40,703 nt of DNA, from NCBI GenBank assembly GCA_031270825.1, contig JAISXH010000048.1, positions 1 to 40,703 of the forward strand, written 5' to 3'. Positions 8,054 to 15,758 of the stretch are shown one piece after another. Both the position numbers and the translations under genes were made by a program. Numbering within the stretch: the stretch's first letter is position 1; each line of letters starts with the position of its first letter. The notes beneath the pieces are model-generated. The model was not told the origin of the DNA. It saw only the letters and a list, made by a program, of their open reading frames with translations, and made no database searches. The stretch comes from Bifidobacteriaceae bacterium (lineage in GTDB: Bacteria > Actinomycetota > Actinomycetes > Actinomycetales > WQXJ01).

Positions 8054-9601
8054 TCAGTAGGAGAAGGTCAGCGGCTTGGAATCATCCAAGTCGGCCTTCA
8101 CCTCGGGGATGGCTTCTTCGTAATTCAGTCCCTTGGACGTATATCGCTTCATCAGGTAGAACCAGGCGATGGCCAGGACCAAGTAGAGCACCGTGAAGGA
8201 GATCACCGTCAAGGCGATGCTCCCCGCGCTCACAACCGGCGAGACGGCGTTGACCGTTTGCAGCGACAAGTCCGTCTCGACGCCGCTGAGGATCGGAGCC
8301 TCCGGCGTCAACGCCGGCAACGCCTTTGGATAGACGATGAACGGCTGCCGCCCGATCTCAGTGAAGATCCAGCCGAACGTGCCGGCCAGGAACGGCATCG
8401 GCAGCGACAGGATGGCCCAGAACTTCACGAATCCGCTCCCGGAGGTCCGTCCCGCGCGCAGCACCCACAGGCCGACCAGAGCCAGCACAGCCGAGAAAGC
8501 GCCAAACGCGATCATCAGCCGGAAGGTCCAGAAGATCACGCCCTGCGGCGGAATCCAATCAATCCCCTCGGCCTCCTCAGGGGTGAGGTAGGCGTCATCG
8601 AGCACCTGTTCGGCGGTGTCCATGCCGGTGATAGCCGTGTCGCCGTCGGTCCAGGCCAGCCAAGAGAGCATCTTCGGGATCTCGATCAGCCGGGTCACGC
8701 CGTCGTCCTCACCGGCGGCCTCCGGATTCTCGATTGCCTCCTGCGAGCACTCGCCGAAGGCGATCACGGTGAAGCCGGCGCCCTCGTCTCCCTCGGGAGT
8801 GACGCAGAGCAATTCGGCCGCCGCCATCTTGGTCGGCTGTAATTCGGTGATCACCTGGGCCTGGTGGTGGCCGGAGAAGATCAACGAGATGCCAGCGATC
8901 AAGACGGCCCAGCAGCCGACTACCGCGCCCTTCCGGTAGACCACGGCGGACTGCACGTTGCCTGCCCGCACCGCCCGGACGACCCACCACAGGGCGATGC
9001 CGGCCACGAAGGTGCCAGCCACCACGAACGCGGTCGAGATGGTGTGCCAGAAGGTTGACAGGGACAAGGTCGAGAACAGCACTTCGCCGAGATTCGCCAT
9101 CGCCGCCCGCTGAAGTTCGGCATCGAAGGTCGCGCCGGCCGGGTACTGCATGAACGAGTTGGCGGCCAAAATGAAGAAGGCCGACAGGTTGACGGCAAAG
9201 GCCACCAGCCAGATCGTCAGCAGGTGAACGCCGCGCGAGAGGCGGCCCCAGCCGAAGATCCAGATGCCCAAGAAGGTCGACTCGATGAAGAACGCCGCCA
9301 GCGCCTCCATGGCCAGTGGGGCGCCAAAGATGTCGCCCACCATGCGCGAGTACTCGGACCAGTTCAGACCGAACTGGAACTCTTGGACGATGCCGGTGAC
9401 TATGCCCAGCGCGAAGTTGATCAGTAAGAGCTTGCCGAAGAATCGTGTAAGGCGGTACCACTCGTCTTTGCCGGTCTTGAACCAGAAGGTCTGGAGCAGT
9501 GCTACCAACGGCGTCAAACCGATGGTCAGCGGCACAAAGATGAAGTGGTACACAGTAGTGATGCCGAACTGCCATCTAGCCAGATCAAGCGCGTCTTGCA
9601 T
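8054..9601 (-). CDS. cydA: Cytochrome bd oxidase subunit I (CydA)
   Basis: The catalytic subunit of bd oxidase: it oxidises quinol and reduces oxygen to water at haems b558, b595 and d. I place the start at ATG 9601, because GGAGG lies five bases before it and an earlier in-frame GTG at 9607 is inside that ribosome site. With this start the haem ligands fall at His19 (TTVYHFIF) and His186 (STFWHTIST), the E. coli positions, and Met363 (FRLMIAFG) matches the third ligand (E. coli Met393). Glu99 and Glu107 of the proton path (EALAAFFIEST) are present. The quinol loop holds SGHHQAQVITELQPTKMAAAE-type Lys/Glu residues and is of the short type. The conserved GRQPW motif reads GRQPF here. 515 residues; operon with cydB. 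Confidence 0.95.
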   Translation of the reverse strand: MQDALDLARWQFGITTVYHFIFVPLTIGLTPLVALLQTFWFKTGKDEWYRLTRFFGKLLLINFALGIVTGIVQEFQFGLNWSEYSRMVGDIFGAPLAMEALAAFFIESTFLGIWIFGWGRLSRGVHLLTIWLVAFAVNLSAFFILAANSFMQYPAGATFDAELQRAAMANLGEVLFSTLSLSTFWHTISTAFVVAGTFVAGIALWWVVRAVRAGNVQSAVVYRKGAVVGCWAVLIAGISLIFSGHHQAQVITELQPTKMAAAELLCVTPEGDEGAGFTVIAFGECSQEAIENPEAAGEDDGVTRLIEIPKMLSWLAWTDGDTAITGMDTAEQVLDDAYLTPEEAEGIDWIPPQGVIFWTFRLMIAFGAFSAVLALVGLWVLRAGRTSGSGFVKFWAILSLPMPFLAGTFGWIFTEIGRQPFIVYPKALPALTPEAPILSGVETDLSLQTVNAVSPVVSAGSIALTVISFTVLYLVLAIAWFYLMKRYTSKGLNYEEAIPEVKADLDDSKPLTFSY

Positions 9602-9718
9602 GTGCACCTCCGCAGTGAGGTTAGGGATCGAAAGGGACAGATTTGTAGTTGTTATTGAGGCAGGGGCGAACGAGCCCGAGGCCTTAGTTCACGCTATGTT
9701 GAACCGCGTCGCGTTCAT

Positions 9719-9732
9719 AGGACTTACGTCCT
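9719..9732. promoter_or_regulatory. DevR/DosR-like palindrome upstream of cydA
   Basis: AGGACTTACGTCCT is an inverted repeat (AGGAC-TTAC-GTCCT). The core GGACTTnnGTCC is the invariant part of the mycobacterial DosR/DevR box GGGACTTTAGTCCC, with 10 of 14 positions equal. It lies about 120 bases before the cydA start, a likely promoter position. DosR-type regulators switch on hypoxia genes, which fits a high-affinity oxidase. No such regulator is encoded in this window. Confidence 0.5.
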
Positions 9733-10227
9733 GATATCTTCACAGTTTCTGCCAACTTCTTCACGATTTGAAACCCGTTTTGGGGTCGCCTCGGTAGCAT
9801 TACTCACTCTCGCGGGGCCCGGCGCGACCCCCACAGCCAGGCAGTCCGCCCGGCCGTGTGCAATACTGGATCCGGTCTGCGGCATGCCACGCCTGCCGTG
9901 GACTAGGTATGTCTATCGCCGCCCTTGCGGCGCCCGGCTTCAGCAACACAAGAGTCGCCAACAGCGCGACCCGGTCAGCCCAAGGTGGGCATCCGGTCGA
10001 GGCAGGGGTCATCCCAGACCCCTTCTCCCGGATGCGGACGTAGACATCAGACAGGAAGAGGCTTACACGGCCCGCTCGCCTAGGGCGGTGTTGACGAAGG
10101 GCAGCGAAGTTCCCCGCCTCCGGCGGCCCTTGGCTGACCAGCGGCAATTCCACGCCTGCGGCGCGGTACCAAGCATGATCAAGGTGCCTGCGGAGATCCT
10201 AGGAGCGCGTTTGTCGACGCGACCCTG

Positions 10228-10251
10228 GGGCGGTGTTGGATAACACCGCCC
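10228..10251 (+). promoter_or_regulatory. Hairpin in the RNase E/G leader
   Basis: GGGCGGTGTT, loop GGAT, then the perfect complement AACACCGCCC, about 70 bases before the GTG start of the RNase gene. No U-tract follows, so an RNA structural element in the 5' untranslated region is as likely as a terminator. RNase E mRNAs in other bacteria are autoregulated through their leaders; that this applies here is only an idea. Confidence 0.4.
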
Positions 10252-10322
10252 GGCGGAGACCGTGCTACAACCGGCGACCGCCGGACCTGGCGTGGCGTCT
10301 TGGCGGCGCACTGGAGTATTTC

Positions 10323-12890
10323 GTGACTGAAGAACAAGCGCAGCTTCCAATCGAGCTGCCCAAAACGTCCAAACGCGCCCCCAGGCGCGCCACCAGCGCC
10401 CAAGCGGCGCCCGACATCAAGGCGCTGGAGGACTTGGTCGATCTCAGTTCGGCCGAGGCCACCCATTCCCAGCGCCTGGCCGAGGACGGCGCCAAGGCGG
10501 ACAAGACCGCCAAGACCACCAAGGCCGCCAAGACCACCAAGGCGGCCGGCGCCAGCCGCTCGCGCCGATCCAAACCGGCCGCGTCACCTGATTCCCGAGC
10601 CGAATCGGCGCCAGCCCCTGAAGCCAAGACGGCCGCCGGGGAACCGCCGGCCCCCGTTGGCGGACGTCCGCCAATGGCGGCCCTGCTCTTCCAAGCGCCG
10701 GTGCTGGCGCCCACGCCCGGCCGGCGCCGCCAAGCCGAGGCCGATGAGGACTTCGAAGCCGTCGGCGACAGCGACCAGGGCGGCGCCAAGGACGCATCAG
10801 GAGGCGATCAGGCCGGCGAAGCGGCCGGCGGCAGCCGGCCGGGCGCACGGTCGGGACGGACTGGACGCGGCCGGGGGGCCGCCAAAGCCGGCTCCGGCCA
10901 AGGCGCCACGACGGGGGGCGACCACACGGCATCGTCCACCGGCGCCAAGGCGACCAGGGCCGCCAAGGCCGAACCCGCCCCCAAAGCCGATGCCGCCCAA
11001 GGCGGCGCGCCCGGCGCAGGCGAAGGCGCCGAAGAGGGCGAGGAGCCCGGTTCGCGACGGCGCCGCCGGCGCACCCGCACCGGGCACAAGGGCGACGGAG
11101 GCTCGGGCGAGGGCGCTGACGAGGGCGTCACCGCGCCGACCGGGTCGACCCGCCTGGAGGCCAAGCGCCAGCGTCGCAAAGAGGGCCGCGAGACCGGGCG
11201 GCGGCGCACCCAGATCACCGAGGCGGAGTTCCTGGCCCGGCGCGAGTCAGTCGAGCGCCGCATGGTGGTGCGCGAACGCGACGGCCGAACCCAAATCGCC
11301 GTCCTTGAGGACGGCGTCCTGGCCGAGCACTACGTGGCCCGCCGGACACAGCATTCGATGGTCGGCAACGTCTACTTGGGACGGGTCCAAAACGTGCTGC
11401 CGTCGATGGAGGCCGCATTCGTCGACATCGGCCGCGGTCGCAACGCCGTCCTGTACGCCGGCGAGGTCAACTGGGACGCGGCCGGGCTGGAGGGCCAGCC
11501 GCGCCGGATCGAACAGGCCCTGTCCAGCGGCGACGCGGTCATGGTGCAGGTCACCAAAGATCCCATTGGACACAAAGGCTCGCGCCTGACCTCGCAAATC
11601 ACGCTGGCGGGACGTTACCTGGTGTTTGTGCCGGACGGGTCCATGACCGGCATCTCACGCAAACTGCCGGAGACGGAGCGCCAGAGGCTGAAGAAACTGC
11701 TCAAGGAGATCGTGCCGGAGGGATCTGGCGTGATTGTGCGCACGGCCGCCGAAGGTGCCTCGGACGCCGAGTTGCGGGCCGATGTCGACCGGCTGGTCGC
11801 CTCCTGGCAGAAGGTTCAGCAAAAGGCCACCACAGCCCAGGCGCCGGCCTTGTTGAAAGGTGAGCCAGACTTGGCGATCCGGGTGGTGCGGGACATCTTC
11901 AACGCCGATTTCACATCGTTGACGGTTTCCGGCGCCCAGGCCTGGAACGACATCAGCGGGTACCTCGAAGAGGTCGCGCCGGAGTTGTGCGACCGGGTCC
12001 AGCGCTGGACCTCCGACCAGGACGTTTTCACCGCCGACCGGATCGACGAGCAGTTGGCCAAAGGCATGGACCGCAAGGTCTGGCTGCCCTCGGGCGGCTC
12101 GCTGGTGATCGACCGGACCGAGGCCATGACCGTGGTCGACGTCAACACCGGCAAGTTCACCGGGGCCGGCGGCACCCTCGAAGAGACCGTCACCCGCAAT
12201 AACTTGGAAGCCGCCGAGGAGATCGTGCGCCAGCTGCGGCTGCGCGACATCGGCGGGATCATCGTCATCGACTTCATCGACATGGTCTTGGAGTCGAACC
12301 GCGACCTGGTGCTGCGCCGCTTGGTCGAGGCCCTGGCCCGCGACCGCACCCGCCACCAGGTGGCGGAGGTGACCTCGCTGGGCTTGGTCCAGATGACCCG
12401 TAAACGGGTTGGCCAAGGCCTGGTCGAGGCTTTCTCGGAGACTTGCGAGGCTTGCGGCGGCCGGGGCTTCATAGTCCACGCCGATCCAGTTGAGCGCCCG
12501 TCCGGCGGCTCTGGTGGTTCCGGCGGCGCTGGTGGGTCTGGCGGGTCTGGCGGGACCAGGGGCTCCGACGGTTCCGGCGGTTCCGGCGGTTCTAGGGGCT
12601 CTGGCGGTTCTGGGGCGGAGGGCGGTTCCAAGCGCAAGAAGCGCGGCGGCAAGAAACACCGCAAGAAGGGGTCCGATGCCGCCCGGCCAGATCAGGCGGA
12701 CGGCCCGGGTGGGGCCGGCGGTGGGTCGGGCGCCAGCGGCGACGCCGGCAACGGCGCGCCGGTGCTGTCCGAAACCCCTCCCGAGGCGAAGGCCGCGTTG
12801 GCGTCAATCGCCGCTGCGGCGGCGGCCTCACGAGAGACCTCCACGACCAAGCCCGACCCGGCGACGGGCGAGGCGGCATCGGACAACTGA
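10323..12890 (+). CDS. rne: Ribonuclease E/G family endoribonuclease
   Basis: Endoribonuclease that cuts single-stranded RNA in mRNA decay and rRNA/tRNA processing. 855 residues from GTG 10323, chosen because GGAG lies six bases upstream; the open frame extends about 30 codons further without a ribosome site. Residues 1 to about 310 are a disordered, Ala/Lys/Gly-rich region. The S1 domain follows (MVGNVYLGRVQNVLPSMEAA), then the catalytic DNase I-like part with metal ligands Asp606 (VVDVNTGKF) and Asp650 (IVIDFIDM), 44 residues apart as in E. coli (43). The Zn-link is Cys708-x-x-Cys711 (CEACGGRG). The tail has a Gly/Ser repeat (about 727-763), a basic cluster KRKKRGGKKHRKK, and another disordered end. 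The long flanking arms are usual for actinobacterial RNase E. Confidence 0.95.
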   Translation: MTEEQAQLPIELPKTSKRAPRRATSAQAAPDIKALEDLVDLSSAEATHSQRLAEDGAKADKTAKTTKAAKTTKAAGASRSRRSKPAASPDSRAESAPAPEAKTAAGEPPAPVGGRPPMAALLFQAPVLAPTPGRRRQAEADEDFEAVGDSDQGGAKDASGGDQAGEAAGGSRPGARSGRTGRGRGAAKAGSGQGATTGGDHTASSTGAKATRAAKAEPAPKADAAQGGAPGAGEGAEEGEEPGSRRRRRRTRTGHKGDGGSGEGADEGVTAPTGSTRLEAKRQRRKEGRETGRRRTQITEAEFLARRESVERRMVVRERDGRTQIAVLEDGVLAEHYVARRTQHSMVGNVYLGRVQNVLPSMEAAFVDIGRGRNAVLYAGEVNWDAAGLEGQPRRIEQALSSGDAVMVQVTKDPIGHKGSRLTSQITLAGRYLVFVPDGSMTGISRKLPETERQRLKKLLKEIVPEGSGVIVRTAAEGASDAELRADVDRLVASWQKVQQKATTAQAPALLKGEPDLAIRVVRDIFNADFTSLTVSGAQAWNDISGYLEEVAPELCDRVQRWTSDQDVFTADRIDEQLAKGMDRKVWLPSGGSLVIDRTEAMTVVDVNTGKFTGAGGTLEETVTRNNLEAAEEIVRQLRLRDIGGIIVIDFIDMVLESNRDLVLRRLVEALARDRTRHQVAEVTSLGLVQMTRKRVGQGLVEAFSETCEACGGRGFIVHADPVERPSGGSGGSGGAGGSGGSGGTRGSDGSGGSGGSRGSGGSGAEGGSKRKKRGGKKHRKKGSDAARPDQADGPGGAGGGSGASGDAGNGAPVLSETPPEAKAALASIAAAAAASRETSTTKPDPATGEAASDN

Positions 12891-12910
12891 CTGAAACTCG
12901 GGACGGCACG

Positions 12911-12944
12911 GACGGCCGAAAGGCTCCGAACTGACCGGGCCGTC
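12911..12944. terminator. Weak hairpin between convergent genes
   Basis: GACGGCC at 12911-12917 pairs with GGCCGTC at 12938-12944 across a 20-base loop, in the 52-base gap between the convergent RNase E/G and VanZ-like genes. It could serve both directions. There is no U-tract. Confidence 0.3.
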
Positions 12945-13326
12945 AACCAGGCGGCCGGGAGCGGGGCGGGAGCGAAGCCGGCGGCCATTGGGCGGCCAAC
13001 CAGGCGCCCAGGCCGATTCCCGCCAGGTCGGCGATCACGTCCCATAGGTCGCCGGACCGCTGCGGCAGCCATAGGGCCTGCACCACCTCGCTGAGCCCGG
13101 CGTTGGCCGCCAACAGCGCCGCCACCAGCCAGATCCGACGGCCCCGACCGGCCCAGAGCCACATCACCAAGGCGAAAACGGCCGCGTGGACGGCCTTGTC
13201 GGCCAAAGGCAGGTCGAGGCGCGACGCCGCGGCTAGAGCGCTCGGCCAGTACAGCACCGCCAACTGCAGGCCGAGGGCCGCCCAGGCCGCCAGCGGCCAC
13301 CAAGGCGGGCGGGACCGGTCAACCAC
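12943..13326 (-). CDS. VanZ-like membrane protein
   Basis: A 127-residue protein with four predicted helices and the VanZ-family pattern: LADKAVHAAVFALVMWLW in helix 2, GLSEVVQALWLPQRSGDLWD before the last helix, and DVIADLAGIGLGAWLA. VanZ gives low-level teicoplanin resistance in enterococci, but most VanZ-like proteins have no known function. The GTG start at 13326 has no clear ribosome site; TTAGAC just upstream could be part of a promoter, so a leaderless mRNA is possible. It converges on the RNase E/G gene and is divergent from the macrodomain gene. Confidence 0.78.
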   Translation of the reverse strand: MVDRSRPPWWPLAAWAALGLQLAVLYWPSALAAASRLDLPLADKAVHAAVFALVMWLWAGRGRRIWLVAALLAANAGLSEVVQALWLPQRSGDLWDVIADLAGIGLGAWLAAQWPPASLPPRSRPPG

Positions 13327-13451
13327 CCGTCTAAGCTAGCCGACGCCAGCCCGGGTAAACGGCCAGGCCCTGCCACCACCGGCTGCGGCCGGGAAGCGAG
13401 ACAGCCAGCCCGCCCGGCCACCGCCGAGGGCCGGGCACGTAGCCTGTGCCG

Positions 13452-14075
13452 ATGATTGGATTCGAGATCTGGCGCGGCGACATCGCCCGGGCGGCGGTCG
13501 ACGCCGTGGTCAACTCGGCCAACGGCTCGCTCTACGACCGCGGCGGCGGCACCGATCTGGCGATCCGGATGGCCGGCGGGCGGGCGATCGAACGGGACTG
13601 CCAGCTACTGCGCGCCACCACCTTGCGCAGCGGCTTGGCGGACGGGCAGGCGGTCGCCACTACCGCGGGCGAGTTGCCGGCGCGCTGGGTCATCCACACG
13701 GCGGCGCCGGTCTACTCCTTCGCCTGGGACCGCTCGCGAACCCTGGCGCGGTGCTACCGCAACTGCCTGCTGGTGGCGGATAGATTGCGGGCTCGCACGA
13801 TCGCCTTCCCGCCGCTGGCGGCCGGCAGCCGCGGCTGGCCGTTGTTCGAGGCCGCCGATATTGCCGTCCGAGCCCTGATCGGCGCCCGCAGCGCCGTCGA
13901 CCGCGTCATCCTGGTGGCCCGCGACGCCGCCGCCGAGGCCGCCTTCGCCGCCGCCGTGGGCGGAGACTTGGGCCAATGGGAAGAGCTGTCCAACGACGAT
14001 TGGCTGGGACCGCTCAAGGGCGAGCGCGGTCGCCAAACCGCCCAGGCCGAGTTCGACCCGGCCGCTTGGGCCTGA
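13452..14075 (+). CDS. Macrodomain protein (ADP-ribose-binding/hydrolase type)
   Basis: A 207-residue cytoplasmic protein. The macrodomain fills residues 1 to about 165: GDI at 9-11, VDAVVNSANGSLYDRGGG, the glycine loop and Asn pair typical of the MacroD/YmdB group, then a T-x-x-G-x-L-P strand (TTAGELPARWVIHTAAP) and FPPLAAGSRGWP for the second phosphate loop. Such proteins bind ADP-ribose and may remove it from proteins or hydrolyse O-acetyl-ADP-ribose. The C-terminal 40 residues do not match the fold. ATG 13452 is preferred over an in-frame GTG six bases earlier; neither has a good ribosome site. The last codons lie in the first copy of a 30-bp tandem repeat. Confidence 0.82.
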   Translation: MIGFEIWRGDIARAAVDAVVNSANGSLYDRGGGTDLAIRMAGGRAIERDCQLLRATTLRSGLADGQAVATTAGELPARWVIHTAAPVYSFAWDRSRTLARCYRNCLLVADRLRARTIAFPPLAAGSRGWPLFEAADIAVRALIGARSAVDRVILVARDAAAEAAFAAAVGGDLGQWEELSNDDWLGPLKGERGRQTAQAEFDPAAWA

Positions 14076-14137
14076 GCGTCCGTCGACCCGGCCGCTTGGG
14101 CCTGAGCGTCCTTCGGCCCGGCCGCTTGGGCCTAACC
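14052..14137. repeat. 30-bp tandem repeat spanning the macrodomain gene's stop codon
   Basis: Three copies with exactly 30-base spacing (GACCCG at 14055, 14085; GGCCCG at 14115), sharing the core CCCGGCCGCTTGGGCCTGAG. The first copy contains the last codons (Asp-Pro-Ala-Ala-Trp-Ala) and the TGA stop. The second repeats these codons with the stop. In the third TGA has become TAA. Confidence 0.88.
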
Positions 14138-14186
14138 GGCTGATCGCGAGCACAGTCCGGCTGGCTGACGGTTCAGGTCTGGACAT

Positions 14187-14284
14187 GGGGGCAGGGCAAG
14201 GGCCGGGGCCGGGACGCCGGGGGGCAGGGACCTGGGCAGGGAGGCAGGGACCTGGGCAGGGCAAGGGCCGGGGCCGGGGCCGCC
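14187..14284 (+). repeat. G-rich imperfect repeats before the aminotransferase gene
   Basis: The plus strand carries many GGG and GGGG runs built from repeated GGGCAGGGACCTGGGCAGGG and GGGCAAGGGCCGGGGCC units. The spacing of the G-runs would allow G-quadruplexes. It sits 85 bases upstream of the aminotransferase start, in the 290-base gap after the macrodomain gene; apart from the 30-bp repeats I see nothing else in that gap. Confidence 0.7.
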
Positions 14285-14368
14285 CATGTAACAGCCCCGC
14301 AATCCGCCGGGGCCATAGTTGGATCCGAAACACTCCCCCACACCACCGCCCGGCAAGGAACGGCAGTC

Positions 14369-15715
14369 ATGACCGAACTCACGCGCGCCAACGGCGCGTC
14401 CCCAGATGGCGCGGCCCTCGACGCCGCGATCCTGGCCGCCGACCACCGACTGGTGTTCCACTCCTGGTCGGCACAAGCCCACCTGCCCCAGATGGTGATC
14501 GCCGGCGGCCAAGGCGCCAGGCTCTGGAACAACGCCGGCCAAACCTGGATCGACTTTTCCAGCCAGCTAGTCAACGCCAACATCGGCTACCAGCATCCGC
14601 GCGTGGTGGAGGCGATCAAACGCCAGGCCGAGACCCTGGCCACGATCGCCCCGGCCGTGGCCAACCAGGCTCGCGCCGACGCGGCCCAGGCCATCTTGCG
14701 CCACACGCCGCCCGGATTGACCAAAATCTTCTTCACCAACGCCGGCGCGGACGCGGTCGAGAACGCCATCCGCCTGGCCCGCCTGCACACCGGCCGGGAC
14801 AAGATCATCTCCTTCTACCGCTCTTACCACGGCAACACCGGCGCCGCCATTAGCGCCACCGGCGACTGGCGTCGCATCGGCAATGAGCACGCCGTGGGCC
14901 ACCGGCACGTCTTCGGCCCCTACCTATACCGCTCGGAGTACTGGGCCACCAGCCCGTCCGAGGAATCGGAACGCGCCCTGCGCTTCCTCGAGCGGACCGT
15001 TCAAGCCGAAGGCCCGGCCTCGATCGCGGCCATCTTGATCGAGACGGTGCCCGGCACAGCGGGGATTCTGGTGCCCCCGCCGGGCTACCTCGAAGGCGTC
15101 CGGCGAATCGCCGACCGCCACGGCCTGGTGCTCATCTTGGACGAGGTGATGGCCGGCTTCGGCCGCACCGGCGCCTGGTTCGCGCGCGACCACTGGGACG
15201 TCACCCCCGACCTGATGACTTTCGCCAAAGGAGTCAACTCGGGCTATGTCCCCGCCGGCGGAGTGGCCATCTCCGAGCAGATCGCGGCCGGATTCGAGGA
15301 CAGGGTCTTCCCTGGCGGCCTGACCTACTCCGGCCATCCTTTGGCGATGGCCGCGATCGTGGCCGCGATCGGGGCGATGGAAGACGAAGGCGTGGTCGAA
15401 AACGCCGCCCGGATCGGCGCCGAAGTCCTGGGGCCGGGACTGGCCGAAATCGCGGCCGCCAACCGCCTCGGCGGCGAGGCCCGCGGCCTGGGCGTCTTCT
15501 GGGCTCTGGAACTGGTCCAAGACAAGACCAGCCGACAACCGCTGGACGATCAGGCGATGGACCAGATCAAACGCCTCTGCCTGGAGCGCGGCCTGATGCC
15601 GTCAATTGTCGCCAACCGCGTCCACGTGGTCCCGCCCTGCGTCATCACCGCCGACGAGGCCCGCGCCGGCCTGGCCGTCCTCAAGTCCGTACTCGACCAG
15701 GTCGCCGCCGGCTGA
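14369..15715 (+). CDS. Class III PLP-dependent aminotransferase, polyamine/omega-amino type
   Basis: A cytoplasmic fold-type I transaminase that moves a terminal amino group to a keto acid. 448 residues, normal length. The class III pattern is clear: WIDFSSQLVNANIGYQHPRV, FTNAGADAVENAIRLAR for phosphate binding, SYHGNTGAA, LILDEVMAGFGRTG with Asp258, and Schiff-base Lys287 in TFAKGVNSGYVPAGG. The substrate cannot be read from the sequence. The neighbours (FAD oxidoreductase, PotABCD, aminobutyraldehyde-type dehydrogenase) suggest putrescine, GABA or a related amine. AAGGA lies nine bases before the ATG. It heads a three-gene plus-strand set with 43- and 11-base gaps. Confidence 0.9.
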   Translation: MTELTRANGASPDGAALDAAILAADHRLVFHSWSAQAHLPQMVIAGGQGARLWNNAGQTWIDFSSQLVNANIGYQHPRVVEAIKRQAETLATIAPAVANQARADAAQAILRHTPPGLTKIFFTNAGADAVENAIRLARLHTGRDKIISFYRSYHGNTGAAISATGDWRRIGNEHAVGHRHVFGPYLYRSEYWATSPSEESERALRFLERTVQAEGPASIAAILIETVPGTAGILVPPPGYLEGVRRIADRHGLVLILDEVMAGFGRTGAWFARDHWDVTPDLMTFAKGVNSGYVPAGGVAISEQIAAGFEDRVFPGGLTYSGHPLAMAAIVAAIGAMEDEGVVENAARIGAEVLGPGLAEIAAANRLGGEARGLGVFWALELVQDKTSRQPLDDQAMDQIKRLCLERGLMPSIVANRVHVVPPCVITADEARAGLAVLKSVLDQVAAG

Positions 15716-15758
15716 CCAGGCCATTTCCCAGTCAGTTGGGCCTAACCCAGGAGGTCAA

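Larger units (their letters stand above)
9602..10322. other. Divergent intergenic region between cydA and RNase E/G
   Basis: About 720 bases without a convincing gene. The left third is the cydA control region: a DevR-like palindrome at 9719-9732 and GTGAAGA-type half-sites on the minus strand near 9738-9770. The right end holds the 5' leader of the RNase E/G gene with a strong hairpin at 10228-10251, and the 10-mer GGGCGGTGTT occurs both there and at 10083-10092. A small hairpin GGGGTC-6-GACCCC lies at 10005-10022. Short open frames here lack ribosome sites and family similarity. Confidence 0.6.

Noticed and set aside
9738..9775. A Rex operator upstream of cydA
   Set aside because: GTGAAGA half-sites are present on the minus strand, but they are direct repeats 20-odd bases apart rather than the TTGTGAA/TTCACAA palindrome.
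9800..10153. A 117-codon minus-strand frame between cydA and RNase E/G
   Set aside because: No ribosome site, no recognisable domain, and a composition rich in Arg/Gly/Pro as expected for a chance frame in GC-rich DNA.
10233..10322. A longer N-terminus for RNase E/G
   Set aside because: The earlier start codon lies in the hairpin and has no ribosome site; the GTG at 10323 has GGAG at proper distance.
12692..13303. A 203-codon frame on the minus strand over the VanZ-like gene
   Set aside because: It lacks domain similarity, while the overlapping 127-residue frame has the VanZ pattern and four helices.
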